DNA of 64,000 bases from G963675935 sp963719005. GTDB lineage: Bacteria; Planctomycetota; Planctomycetia; Pirellulales; Thermoguttaceae. How positions within the stretch are numbered: the stretch's first letter is position 1; every line of letters begins with the position of its first letter. Location of the stretch: assembly GCA_963719005.1 (NCBI GenBank), contig CAVRAR010000017.1:124001-188000 (forward strand), given 5' to 3'. Shown in pieces: positions 18,145 through 27,072 of this stretch. Under the pieces are notes generated by a model. The model saw only the letters and a program-made list of their open reading frames with translations. It made no database searches and was not told the origin of the DNA. The position numbers were made by a program, and so were the translations under genes.

Positions 18145-18541
18145 TGGCCTGTCTAGACACGACTTTTCTCATCGACCTGGGTCGCTTTCGAGGTGACCTA
18201 GGCAGGCGAGCCGCCCGCAAAACAGTGGGGCTAGCGTTACAGGGCGAAATAGTCGTCACCACCCAGTTCAACGTTGCGGAACTTTACCTGGGAGTGCAGC
18301 TTGCGGGCGTGAAGCCAAGAGCGTCGAGCGAGTTCTTAGCGGGCTGGAAGTCCTTGTATTTGACGACCGCGCCGCATGGTTATTTGCCGAGTTCACCGCA
18401 CGCTTGCGTCGTTTGGGTCGGCCGGCCGGCGACATGGATGTTCTGGTCGCCGCTACTGCCGTGGCATTCGGCCACAAACTGATTACACGGAATCCCGCCC
18501 ACTTTTCCGACATCCCCCACCTGCGAGTGGAGTCTTACTGA
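18144..18541 (+). CDS. VapC-type PIN-domain toxin (one apparent frameshift)
   Basis: The reading frame from 18144 gives the PIN start ('MACLDTTFLIDLGRF', first acidic residue D5) and 'TTQFNVAELYLGVQLA' (conserved Glu). A missing G in the run at 18305-18307 then shifts the frame. The other frame continues 'EAKSVERVLSGLEVLVFDDRAAWLFAEFTARL', 'GRPAGDMDVLVAATAVAFGHKLITRNPAHF' (remaining acidic residues) to a stop at 18541. Restored length is 132 residues, normal for VapC ribonucleases. The conserved second half implies a sequence error or a very recent mutation. Confidence 0.82.
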
Positions 18542-18752
18542 TCGGTTGACGTCTACGGCTTACTCTGGTAGCCTATTGGGTTTACCGTCTTGAACGGTCC
18601 AGGGCGGTGATGCTGTTTACCCGACCGAACTATCGACCTAACGCCGGACGCCTCCATCGTAGCCCGCGCACGCCGTGTGCGGGATGCGGCACACGGCGTG
18701 TGCCGCCTACGTTGCGAGGACTTCGCCGGTGTGCCTTGTTAAGGAGTTTCCT
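18542..18752. repeat. Leader region of rpsB with a 12-bp palindrome
   Basis: CACGCCGTGTGC (18669-18680) and its exact reverse complement (18689-18700) form a hairpin about 50 bases before the rpsB start. It may be one of the window's intergenic repeats or part of the ribosomal leader. The promoter of rpsB-tsf-pyrH-frr must lie in this stretch or further upstream. Confidence 0.45.
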
Positions 18753-19490
18753 TTGGCTACTGTTCTTGTGAAGGACTTGATTGAAGCGGGCGTCCATTTT
18801 GGCCACCGGGCCAGCCGTTGGAACCCGAAGATGCGGCCGTACATTTACGCCCGCCGCAATCTCATCCACATCATCGACGTCCGCGAGACGATCCGCGGTC
18901 TGTTGCGGGCGCGGCGCTACTTGCAGAAGGTGGCCGCCCAGGGGAGCCTGGTGCTGTTTGTCGGCACGAAGCGGCAGGCTTGCGACACGATCGAGCAGCA
19001 GGGCATTCGCAGCGGAATGCCGTTTGTCAGCGATCGCTGGCTGGGCGGCACGCTGACCAACTTCCGCACGATCCGCAGCCGGTTGACGCGGCTCGAAGAG
19101 CTTGAGGCCCTGCGGAGTTCCGACAAGATTTCCGAGTACTCGAAGAAGATGCAATCGTCGCTGAACCGCGAGTACCGCAAGATGTTCCGCAACCTCAACG
19201 GCATCCGCTCGATGAACCGCCTGCCCGAGTGCCTGGTGATCGTCGATCCGCGGAAGGAGAAGAACGCGATCGGCGAGGCCCGCAAGCTGGGCATCACCAC
19301 GGTCGCCCTGATCGATACCGACTGCGATCCCGGACCAGGTGGATTTGCCGATTCCCGGCAACGACGACAGCATCCGCTCGATCGAGTTGATCATGGCGTT
19401 GTTGGCCGACGCGGTGTTGGCGGGCAAGGCCGCCGGCCGGCGCGTTGAAGCAGGAACAGTGCCGAAGGGGCGGCGGTCGCTTCGGTGTAG
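18753..19490 (+). CDS. rpsB: 30S ribosomal protein S2 (two apparent frameshifts)
   Basis: The product begins 'ATVLVKDLIEAGVHFGHRASRWNPKMRPYIYARRNLIHIIDV' and runs through 'LFVGTKRQACDTIE', 'SDRWLGGTLTNFRTIRSRL', 'IVDPRKEKNAIGEARKLGI', typical S2. TTG at 18753 is chosen as start because AAGGAG precedes it and the conserved text begins there. An extra C near 19331 breaks 'ALIDTDCDPDQVDLPIPGNDDSIRSIELIM'. A missing G near 19467-19470 probably precedes the true stop at 19490. Corrected length is about 245 residues. The C-terminus after 'AGTVPKG' is uncertain. First gene of rpsB-tsf-pyrH-frr. Confidence 0.92.
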
Positions 19491-19650
19491 ACGGCATCGT
19501 CGTTGCCGGCTCTTGCACGCCAGCAGAGACGTAGGTCGATGCTTCGGCCATAACCACGGGAGCAGTTGCGCCGGCTATACGGCAGTGTGTCACTGTTCTG
19601 AAGACATAACCGACGCTGAATTACGTTTGCACAACCGGAGGAAATCCCAA

Positions 19651-20483
19651 ATGGCAGAAATATCCGCCGCCGCCGTCAAAGTCGCTTCGTGAACGCACCA
19701 ACCTGCCCATGATGGACTGCAAGAAAGCCCTGACCGAGGCGAACGGCGACGTCGATAAGGCCGTCGAAGTGCTTCGCAAGGCGGGGGCCAAGCTGATGGA
19801 GAAGCGGGCCGGCCGGGCGACCACTTCCGGCCGAATCGCCGTCTACGTGGCTGCCGGGGCCAATGTCGGCACGATGATCGACCTGCGTTGCGAGAGCGCC
19901 CCGGTGGCCAACAACGAGCATTTCGTGCAGTTGGCCAACGACATGGCTCAGCAACTCGCCGCAGGCCCGGGGGCGTCTTCGCCCGAGGCCCTGTTGGCCC
20001 AGCCGTCGCCGAGCAAGACCGCGCCGACGCTGAAGCAGCAGTTCGACGAGTTGAACAACAAGATTCGCGAGGTGTTCAAGCTCGAGCGGATCGTGCGGAT
20101 CGACGGCCGTTGCAGCCGGCTATGCCCATCACAACGGCGCGGTCGGCGTGCTGTTGCGGTACGACGGCGGCAACGACGAACTGGCCCGCGACATCTGCAT
20201 GCACGTCACCGCCATGCGGCCGGCCGTGCTCTCGAAGGAGGAGCTCGATCCGGCCGTGGTGGACAAGGAGCGTGAAATCCTCTCCGCGGCCGCCCGCAAG
20301 GAGGGCAAGCCGGAGAACATCATCGCCAAGATGGTCGAGGGACGCCTGCGGAACTTCTACGCCGAGTGCTGCCTGGCCGAGCAGCCGTTCGTGAAGGACG
20401 ACAAGAAGACGGTCGGCCAGGTGGCGAAAGAGGCGGGCATGAAGTTGGTGAGCTTCGTTCGTTGGGAATTGCCGAAGGAGTGA
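19651..20483 (+). CDS. tsf: Translation elongation factor Ts (two apparent frameshifts)
   Basis: ATG at 19651 follows GGAGG. 'MAEISAAAVK' is followed by an extra G at 19681. The correct frame then gives 'LRERTNLPMMDCKKALTEANGDVDKAVEVLRKAGA', the UBA-like head of EF-Ts. A second extra base near 20104-20117 precedes 'AGYAHHNGAVGVLLRYDGG', 'MHVTAMRPAVLSKEELDPAVVDKEREIL' and 'LAEQPFVKDDKKTVGQ', the EF-Ts core. The corrected product is 276 residues and catalyses GDP release from EF-Tu. Located between rpsB and pyrH as in most bacteria. Confidence 0.92.
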
Positions 20484-20488
20484 CATCG

Positions 20489-21230
20489 ATGGCCGAGGCA
20501 GAGAAATCGGCGGCGCCGAAGTATCGCCGCGTCGTGTTGAAGATTTCCGGCGAGGGTTTCGTGCATCCCGGCGAGCGCGGCATCGCCATGGACGCCGTGT
20601 TGCACATCGCCCGGCAGACGTACAGCGCCGCGCAGCACGGCGTGCAGATCGCGGTGGTGATGGGCGGCGGGAACATCCTCCGCGGAGCCCAGTTCACTTC
20701 CGGCAACTCCTGCATCCACGAGGCGACCGCCCACTACATGGGCATGTTGGCCACGATGATCAACGGGCTGGCCCTGCAAGACGCCCTGGAGTCGTTGGGT
20801 TGCGACACGCGGCTGATGACGGCCGTGCGGACCGACGGCGTGGCCGAGCCGTACATCCGCCGCCGAGCGCGGCGGCATTTGGAGAAAGGCCGCATCGTCA
20901 TCCTGGCCGGCGGCACCGGCAGCCCCTTCGTGACGACCGACACCGCCGCGGCGCAGCGGGCTTTGGAGCTGGAAGCACGAAATCCTGTTGAAAGGCACCC
21001 GCGTCAACGGCGTCTTCAGCGACGATCCGGAGAAAAACCCCCACGCCGTCCTTTACAGCGAATTGAGCTACGACGACGTCCGCCGGCAAAACCTGAAGGT
21101 GATGGATCGCGAGGCGATCACGAAGTGCGCCGAGTACAACATGCCGATCTTGGTGTTCAACTTCCGCAAGGAGGGGAACATCGAAGCCGCCGTGTTCGGC
21201 CAGCGCGTCGGAACGCTGATTCACGAATAG
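20489..21230 (+). CDS. pyrH: UMP kinase (one apparent frameshift)
   Basis: The start at 20489 is five bases after tsf. 'YRRVVLKISGEGF', 'VVMGGGNILRGAQF', 'ADYMGMLATMINGLAL'-type text and 'EPYIRRRARRHLEKGRIVILAGGTGSPFVTTDTAAAQRALEL' are standard PyrH. An extra A at about 20977 shifts the frame. It resumes as 'EILLKGTRVNGVFSDDPEKNP', 'DREAITKCAEYNMPILVFNF', 'GNIEAAVFGQRVGTLI'. The corrected length is 246 residues, the usual hexameric bacterial UMP kinase that makes UDP for nucleotide synthesis. Confidence 0.93.
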
Positions 21231-21343
21231 GAATTGGATTCGACCGTTTAGCCGCCGCGCCCACGCGGCGATTGAGTTGCTCGCCGGCACGGTGACGTGA
21301 AGTTTAGCGGTCGCCGGTACGGCGACCCGGAGCGCTACCCCCC

Positions 21344-21904
21344 ATGACCACCGACGAAATCCTTCTGGACGTTGAAGAACGCATGGAGAAGGCCATTCGC
21401 AAACTCAAGGGCGACTTGGCCGGAATACGCACGGGCCGGGCGAACCCCGGCCTGGTCGATTCGCTGCGGGTCGAGGTCTACGGCTCCGCGGTGCCGATCA
21501 AGCAGGTGGCCTCGGTCGGCGCCGCCGAGCCGAATCAGATCGTCATTCGCCCCTACGATCCCGGCACGATCAAGGACATCGAGAAGGCGATCCAGACCAG
21601 CGATTTGGGCTTCAATCCGCAGAGCGACGGCCGGCTGATCCGGCTGAACGTGCCGCCGCTGTCGACGGAGGTTCGCCGCAAGATGGTCGGCCGCATCAAG
21701 GAGCTGGCCGAGGAATCGAAGGTGGCGATCCGCAACATCCGCCGCGACGGCAACAAAGCGGCCGACTCGGGCGAGAAGGACAAGGAGTTCTCCGAGGACG
21801 ACCGCGACGAGGCGAAGGAAGAAATCCAAGAGCTCACCAAGACTTACGAAGCCCAGGCCACCGAATTGGCGAAGGCCCGGGAGCAAGAGGTTATGGAGGA
21901 GTGA
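21344..21904 (+). CDS. frr: Ribosome recycling factor
   Basis: The intact 186-residue product has family blocks 'MEKAIRKLKGDLAGIRTGRANPGLVDSLRVEVYGS', 'VPIKQVASVGAAEPNQIVIRPYDPGTIKDIEKAI', 'SDLGFNPQSDGRLIRLNVPPLSTEVRRKMV' and the helical tail. With EF-G it splits post-termination ribosomes. Fourth gene of the rpsB operon order; the 113-base gap after pyrH holds a palindromic repeat with GTTTAGCCGCCGCG-type ends. Confidence 0.97.
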   Translation: MTTDEILLDVEERMEKAIRKLKGDLAGIRTGRANPGLVDSLRVEVYGSAVPIKQVASVGAAEPNQIVIRPYDPGTIKDIEKAIQTSDLGFNPQSDGRLIRLNVPPLSTEVRRKMVGRIKELAEESKVAIRNIRRDGNKAADSGEKDKEFSEDDRDEAKEEIQELTKTYEAQATELAKAREQEVMEE

Positions 21905-21967
21905 CGATTTCAGGAGCCGCTCGATGAGGGTGGACACGCCTGAGGTGCGAGAGATAGAATAGCACTT

Positions 21968-22294
21968 ATGATCGACGTGGCCAAGCAGATTGGATTCTGG
22001 CGAACGGGGGCCGACGAGGACTTGGCTGTCGCCCGCGAACTAGTTGGCCGAGGCAGAGTTCGCCATGGTCTGTTCTTCCTGCACTTGGCATTGGAGAAGG
22101 CGCTGAAGGCGGACGTTTGTCGCGCAACGAAGGATTTGGCGCCTCGTATGCACAACTTGGTGCGGCTGGCTGAACTGGCGGGCTTGCCATGCACTCGGGC
22201 GCAGATCGATACGTTGGCCGAGTTGAACGCATTCAATATCGAGGGTCGCTATCCGGAATTGCTGTTGCCTGCGCCAACGCCCGCCGAGGCATAG
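21968..22294 (+). CDS. HEPN-domain protein of a HEPN/MNT pair, possible premature stop
   Basis: The 108-residue product 'FWRTGADEDLAVARELVGRGRVRHGLFFLHLALEKALKADV' is a HEPN domain, and 'APRMHNLVRLAELAGL' carries the conserved R-x4-6-H-like region. Family role: RNase or toxin paired with a minimal nucleotidyltransferase. Past the TAG at 22292 the same frame stays open and reads 'AFLAKTEGIMQWLTSRW' to a TAA at 22348, the usual C-terminal helix of such proteins. TAG may therefore be a point mutation or sequencing error within a 126-residue protein. Confidence 0.83.
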   Translation: MIDVAKQIGFWRTGADEDLAVARELVGRGRVRHGLFFLHLALEKALKADVCRATKDLAPRMHNLVRLAELAGLPCTRAQIDTLAELNAFNIEGRYPELLLPAPTPAEA

Positions 22295-22326
22295 GCATTT
22301 CTTGCCAAGACAGAAGGGATTATGCA

Positions 22327-22659
22327 GTGGTTGACCAGTCGGTGGTAATCGCCGTGCAACATTACCTGCGTGCCCTGCAAGCAACGGGGATGGCGGTGCG
22401 TTTTGGAGTGCTCTTCGGCTCGTGGCCGGCCGGAAAGGCGGGCCCCGGCAGCGATATCGACCTTCTGGTGGTATCGCCGCAGTTCGATGGTCCTCTCAAC
22501 CGGCAGGATGTAAATTTCCTCTGGCGTCAAGCGGCGCAAATCGACAGCCGGATCGAACCGATTGCCTGCGGCGAGCAGCAATGGCAACAGGATGACTCCA
22601 GTGCAATTATCGAAATCGCTCGGCGCGAAGGAACGCAGATTGCCGTCGAACAAGGGTGA
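22327..22659 (+). CDS. Minimal nucleotidyltransferase (MNT) partner of HEPN
   Basis: The 110-residue frame from GTG at 22327 contains 'VRFGVLFGSWPAGKAGPGSDIDLLVV', the GSx(10-13)DxD motif of the pol-beta superfamily. In MNT/HEPN (type VII) modules the MNT protein adds AMP to the HEPN toxin to silence it. The gene overlaps the extended HEPN frame. GTG is inferred from the position of the fold; no other good start is near. Confidence 0.8.
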   Translation: MVDQSVVIAVQHYLRALQATGMAVRFGVLFGSWPAGKAGPGSDIDLLVVSPQFDGPLNRQDVNFLWRQAAQIDSRIEPIACGEQQWQQDDSSAIIEIARREGTQIAVEQG

Positions 22660-22685
22660 AATCGAGGAGTGGATGACGACGTCAG

Positions 22686-23588
22686 CTACTTCTTCACCGG
22701 CCTGATTCTCGCCGGCAGGCTCTCGGCATTCAACACGCTCACGATCCTATCGACTTCTTCACTGGTAAAGGAACCAGTGATTTGGCCGCTGTCATAGATC
22801 GTGCTCTGGATGGCCGGAGCAGAATACACTTTGTCGTCGAGAATAATCGCCAGTTTGTAGGAGAAGCCGGTCAGCTTGTCGGGCAGGTGGCTGCCGGTCA
22901 ATTGGCCGAAAAGTTGTCCGCCGGCGCTGCTGAACCCGAAGGTAATGCACGGTTTCCCCTCGCTATCGACGCTCGCTTTCACCCGTGCAAGGTAAGCACC
23001 GGTAATGTTGTAGTCGTCGTTGAGCACGAGGATTTCCGTGGTGCGGCGGCCGGCTTTCGTCTTCTCGCGCAGGGCAATATCGGGAGAACGGGCCACGCCG
23101 GCGTCCTGTCCGGCTTTCACGGGCACCCACCATGCGACAAGCTTGCCTTCTTTGTCCTTGATTTTGGCTTTTGACGGATCGGCCGACGCTTGGTCGATGA
23201 GATCCTTATCGTCGCGCACGTTTGCCAGGATGCGGAACTCCAGGGTGCCCGCACGTGCCAGCAGTTCTTCCACCCGCTGTCTGTCGGCTGGGCTCTTGCC
23301 GACAACCGCCACTTCGATCCGTTGGCCGTCCAGTTTCCGAACCTGGCCGAGCCTGTTCCATCCAACATTCAGCCGGCGGTCGATCGCTCTCGCCAACTTG
23401 TCCATGTCCACCGTCTGACCCGGCGTCAGGCTGTCGGGATCGACTTCGTAGACCAAGACCGGGCCCTTCGGCTGCATCATGGATTGTTGGATTTGGGGGA
23501 AGAAGACGAAGGCCGCCACGGCAATCAGCATGAACAATGCCACCACGACGATGCCGGCGACCAGCACTATCAGCCACGTTTTGCTCAT
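22686..23588 (-). CDS. Stand-alone SecD-P1-like membrane-anchored protein
   Basis: The 300-residue product has one N-terminal transmembrane helix ('TWLIVLVAGIVVVALFMLIAVAAFVFF'). It is followed by regions of SecD periplasmic type: 'RAIDRRLNVGWNRLGQVRKLDGQRIEVAVVGKSPADRQRVEELLARAGTLEFRIL' (P1 base) and 'DDYNITGAYLARVKASVDSEGKPCITFGFSSAGGQLFGQLT', 'LAIILDDKVYSAPAIQSTIYDSGQITGSFTSEEVDRIVSVLNAESLPA' (P1 head). It lacks the five other SecD helices, so it is a P1-domain-only relative, role unknown. Start at 23588 is set by the transmembrane segment. Confidence 0.82.
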   Translation of the reverse strand: MSKTWLIVLVAGIVVVALFMLIAVAAFVFFPQIQQSMMQPKGPVLVYEVDPDSLTPGQTVDMDKLARAIDRRLNVGWNRLGQVRKLDGQRIEVAVVGKSPADRQRVEELLARAGTLEFRILANVRDDKDLIDQASADPSKAKIKDKEGKLVAWWVPVKAGQDAGVARSPDIALREKTKAGRRTTEILVLNDDYNITGAYLARVKASVDSEGKPCITFGFSSAGGQLFGQLTGSHLPDKLTGFSYKLAIILDDKVYSAPAIQSTIYDSGQITGSFTSEEVDRIVSVLNAESLPARIRPVKK

Positions 23589-23606
23589 GTCGGCTCCTTC
23601 ATTCAA

Positions 23607-23680
23607 ATAGCCGGGAGTCAACGACTCCCGGAATGTACGGGTTTGCGGCGGTTCTCCGGGAGTCGTTGACTCCCGGCTAT
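23607..23680. repeat. 26-bp perfect inverted repeat upstream of the SecD-P1-like gene
   Basis: Arms 23607-23632 and 23655-23680 are exact reverse complements with a 22-base loop. Each arm is itself nearly palindromic (CGGGAGTC...GACTCCCG). A related CCGGGAGCTAACAGC copy lies near 62217. This is an intergenic repeat family. Confidence 0.85.
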
Positions 23681-23746
23681 TGTTGGCTCGCGGCGTACCG
23701 ACCGCTCGCTTCCCTTCGGGGCGCGGCTAAACAAATTCCCTCGTGA

Positions 23747-24568
23747 CTACTTCTGCTCCCCCTTGCGATACTTCTCGAAATCGACCGGTTTGAAGTCGGT
23801 CATTTGTTTTTGGATTCGCGCGACTTGCTCGAGGTCGGCGGCCGTCAGCGGGCGGACGACGCGATGGGTGCTGCGAATCGTCTGCCTATGGTCCGACTTG
23901 GGTGATACGATCGTCAGCGTGACCTGCGCGGCAATCGCTTTCCGCTTGGCAACCACCGCGTTGACCGCCAGCCGCGCAAACGGCGGCAGGGCGCCCGGCG
24001 TCAATAATATGTTCAGCCGGGCATACCAATCGGAGAACTCGCGATACTGCCCGGCCGCCGCCTCGTTTGGACCGGCCGCAAGTACTACCGTATAAGTGAC
24101 CAGAGGGCTGCTGAGCGTCAACTTGCCGGCCGACTCGTCGTAGCGTTCCTGAAACTTCGGGTCGGCCATGAACTGGATCAGCGCGTCGGGCTTCTTGGCA
24201 ATGATCGACTTCAACCGGCTCTCAAACCGGCTGATAAAGTCGGTAACCTCGCGCGTGGTCAACTCGGCGCGGGTGCCGCTGGCCATGTTCAACAGGACAA
24301 ATCTCTTGGTGGTCTTGTCGAAGACCACGGTCTCGGCGGGCATCTTCATGCAGTCGTAGACGATGCCGTCGTGGAAGATGGTCACGCTCCGGCTGATCGG
24401 CTCCTTCTTATCGCCGGCGAAGACCGTGTTATCGACGCGGAAGTCCTCACCGATGGGAATTAGCGAGTTGTCGACGCGGGGTTCCTCGCCAAGAATCGGG
24501 CTGCCGGCGCCCAACACGACGCCCATTGAGACCGCCATGAGCGAGATAGTAGTTGAAAACCGGAACAT
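23747..24568 (-). CDS. Secreted hypothetical protein
   Basis: The 273-residue product has a signal peptide ('MFRFSTTISLMAVSMGVVLGAG'). A body of mixed strands and helices follows ('VFDKTTKRFVLLNMASGTRAELTTREVTDFISRFESRL', 'YREFSDWYARLNILLTPGALPPFARLAVNAVVA'). I recognise it only as a planctomycete-type conserved protein, not a named family. It is encoded 158 bases downstream of the SecD-P1-like gene in sequence order but upstream in transcription, so the two could form one transcript. Confidence 0.7.
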   Translation of the reverse strand: MFRFSTTISLMAVSMGVVLGAGSPILGEEPRVDNSLIPIGEDFRVDNTVFAGDKKEPISRSVTIFHDGIVYDCMKMPAETVVFDKTTKRFVLLNMASGTRAELTTREVTDFISRFESRLKSIIAKKPDALIQFMADPKFQERYDESAGKLTLSSPLVTYTVVLAAGPNEAAAGQYREFSDWYARLNILLTPGALPPFARLAVNAVVAKRKAIAAQVTLTIVSPKSDHRQTIRSTHRVVRPLTAADLEQVARIQKQMTDFKPVDFEKYRKGEQK

Positions 24569-24777
24569 ATTGAAACCTCAACGATTAGGGAGGGTGGGCA
24601 AAACCACGGTCAGCATAGGAGGATACCGCAGGGGTCGGTTGCGTGTAAAGGCGGAAAGCAGCAGTACGGTGTTGGCCCCGGTCTTTTGCGACCCTCCTTG
24701 ACACCAGCGGGGGATGGCAGTAGTTTAGTTGTTTCGCGGTTGCTGGTATTGGCCTCAGAGGCTGGCCGGCGATCTGC

Positions 24778-24850
24778 GGGGGATTAGCTCAGTTGGGAGA
24801 GCGCGACAATGGCATTGTCGAGGTCAGGGGTTCGAGCCCCCTATCCTCCA
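24778..24850 (+). tRNA. tRNA-Ala (anticodon GGC)
   Basis: Cloverleaf: acceptor GGGGGAT/ATCCTCC with the G3-U70 pair that identifies alanine tRNAs, D stem GCTC/GAGC, anticodon stem CGACA/TGTCG with loop ATGGCAT (anticodon GGC), T stem AGGGG/CCCCT. CCA is not encoded. Confidence 0.95.
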
Positions 24851-25131
24851 CTTCTCTTAAAGTCCCCTCGCCCCTTGGGAGAGGGCCAGGGTGAGGGCGG
24901 TGCGGCTGCGACGGGTGCCTGTTTGCACGACTCTGACGGCCTTCATACCCCGCGAGCCCGCTTTCTGTAACATCGCTCGCGAGTCTTTTGCCTCCGAGGA
25001 CCGGGCGAGGCGAACCCCGTTGCGTTGCCAATGCTGCTTGCTGCCCCATGCCGCACGGGGTAGGATGGGCGAAACCGACCATCGATTGGAAGAGCGAATT
25101 TCTATCGCTTTTTTCCGGAGGCTGATTTGCG

Positions 25132-26702
25132 ATGGGGATGTTCGAACAGGATTTCCTCGCTGAATACTCCAATGAGTCACTTGTTCAAGAGATCCAGCGG
25201 GTAGCTGGGGTCGTAACGACTGGCCCGCTGACAGAAAAGGAGTTTGGCAAATTTCCGCGCGTAAGCGTGTCTACAATTCGCAGGCGCTTTGGCGGCTGGC
25301 AACAGGCTCTGGCCGCTGCCGGGCTGGTGGAAAGGTATTCGGGCATTTCGATTACTTCCAAGATGCATCAGCAACAAGGCAAAGGCTCTTCCCCAGAGGA
25401 AATCCTGAACGAAATCCGCCGAGTGGCGTCGATCATCAGCGGCAGACGTCTGACTGTCGCAGAGTTCAACTACGTTTCTGCATTTTCAGCAAAGGCGGTG
25501 AGAACCGCCTTCGGTTCTTGGCCTCGCGCCCTAGGTCTGGCGGGAATCTGCTCGCGCAATGATGTCCAACGTGTTAAGACGGCGCAGCGGTACTCGGGTA
25601 TGTTGAAGACTGCGGCGTCGAGATTGGACGGGCGCGCTCCAACGATTGCCGGTTTCAATGCCCTTAAATTGGGGGTTTCGGCACACACAATCAGACGGTT
25701 TTTCGGCACCTGGTCAGAAGGTCTTAGTGTTGCTGGTCTTAACTTGAGGCGAACATGGAAACAACCGTTCACGGAACAGGAATGTCTCGACAACCTTGAA
25801 CGCCTGTGGGCAGCATTAGGGAGGCAGCCGCTTTATAGCGACGTTGGCCGACCGCCATCCACAATTGGTCCCAAAGCGTACGAGCGTATTTGGGGGACAT
25901 ATTCACATGCACTCACGGCGTACGAAAGCGCGCGCGGGCATCCTACTGGCCTGAACCGCCGAACAACAACGCTAACAGCGGACAGAGGCTCACTGCTGGA
26001 GGAATTGCAGCGGGTTGCCCGTTTGGCGGGAACCACGACGATAAACCAGGAACACGTCAGCCAGTTTTCAAGAATTGACGTTCGCACGTTTTCGAGGCGA
26101 TTTGGTTCTTGGGAAGCGGCTGTGAAGCAGGCAGGGCTGCAACTGTCCATTCACGCAAATCGTTACGATGACGATGAGCTATTTAAGAATCTCATGGCGG
26201 TTTGGGAAGCGTTAGGGCGGTCTCCAAAGCACCGGGAAATGGAATCCGCCCCTTCTCGAGTTCCTTCAACAGACAGTATATTGTGAGATTTGGCACTTGG
26301 CGCCAGGCGTTGTTGGCATTCTTGAAATGGGTGGAGACCGAACGGTCTGAGGCAGTGCCGATTGGCAGTGAATTGTGTGATTCGGAGATTGAGCAGATCT
26401 CGGGAGGAGTAGAGCTTTCAGAAACGGTTTCAAGAAGCAAAGAACGAGAGATGCGGCTGCCAGCCGGCCAGCGGGATCGTTTGAGGGTGGCAGGCCCCAA
26501 GTTGCGGTTTCGCGTCATGGAGAGAGATCACTTTAGATGTTGCGTTTGCGGAAGATCCCGGCGAGAGGAGGCTGTCCTTGAGGTTGATCACGTCATTCCG
26601 TGGGCGGACGGTGGGCGGACGATCTTAGATAACCTTCAGACATTATGCTGGCTCTGCAACAAGGGAAAGGGTGTCTCCCCTGCAATCGCAGCAGTCACGT
26701 AG
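25132..26702 (+). CDS. HNH nuclease with homing-endonuclease-type repeats (one apparent frameshift)
   Basis: The N-terminal 370 residues hold about five repeats of 40-60 residues, each ending in an aromatic-Gly-x-Trp signature ('RRRFGGWQQALAAAGL', 'RTAFGSWPRALGLAGI', 'RRFFGTWSEGLSVAGL', 'SRRFGSWEAAVKQAGL'), the homing-endonuclease-associated repeat thought to bind DNA. A missing base near 26259-26275 shifts the frame. The next frame gives a sixth repeat ('IVRFGTWRQALLAFL') and an HNH domain: 'RDHFRCCVCGRS', 'VLEVDHVIPWADGG', 'NLQTLCWLCNKGKG'. The corrected length is 523 residues. GC content is below the neighbours, consistent with a selfish or acquired gene. Confidence 0.8.
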
Positions 26703-27072
26703 GTTGTGCTTGAGCGGGCAATTCCGGGGCACCGTGCGCACTTCCGGCTATCGCGCGGGCGGGAACGGCTTGCGGGGGCTGGCCTTCGACTTGGCTACCA
26801 AGCTCTGAAATTCGGGGTTGGATTCCAGGAGATCATCGACCAGAAATCCCCGGGTCGTTCGGAACGACCCGGGGCTAATAGCTGAGATCCCTTCGGGATG
26901 ACGCAACGCCACCACTGACATCCCTTTGGGACGAGGCAACGCGACCACGCCTCTTCTGCCACTCTTCTGAACAGCCGTTGTATTTCTCCCCCCCAGCGGC
27001 TAGAATCCGTCGAAGTCGGCGTTTTCGGCGAGAAATCCACCCATACCAGCCTCTCAGCCTTGGGAAGTACAC
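26703..27072. repeat. Intergenic repeat region with a 27-bp palindrome
   Basis: CCCCGGGTCGTT-CGG-AACGACCCGGGG spans 26848-26874. It is followed by ATCCCTTCGGGATGACGCAACG-like and ATCCCTTTGGGACGAGGCAACG-like short direct repeats (26886-26943). No gene is supported. The promoter of the transporter must lie at the right end. Confidence 0.7.

Noticed and set aside
18753..21230. Programmed frameshifting in rpsB, tsf and pyrH
   Set aside because: The shift sites share no slippery motif, are mostly single extra bases, and relatives of these genes never need recoding. Sequencing error is simpler.
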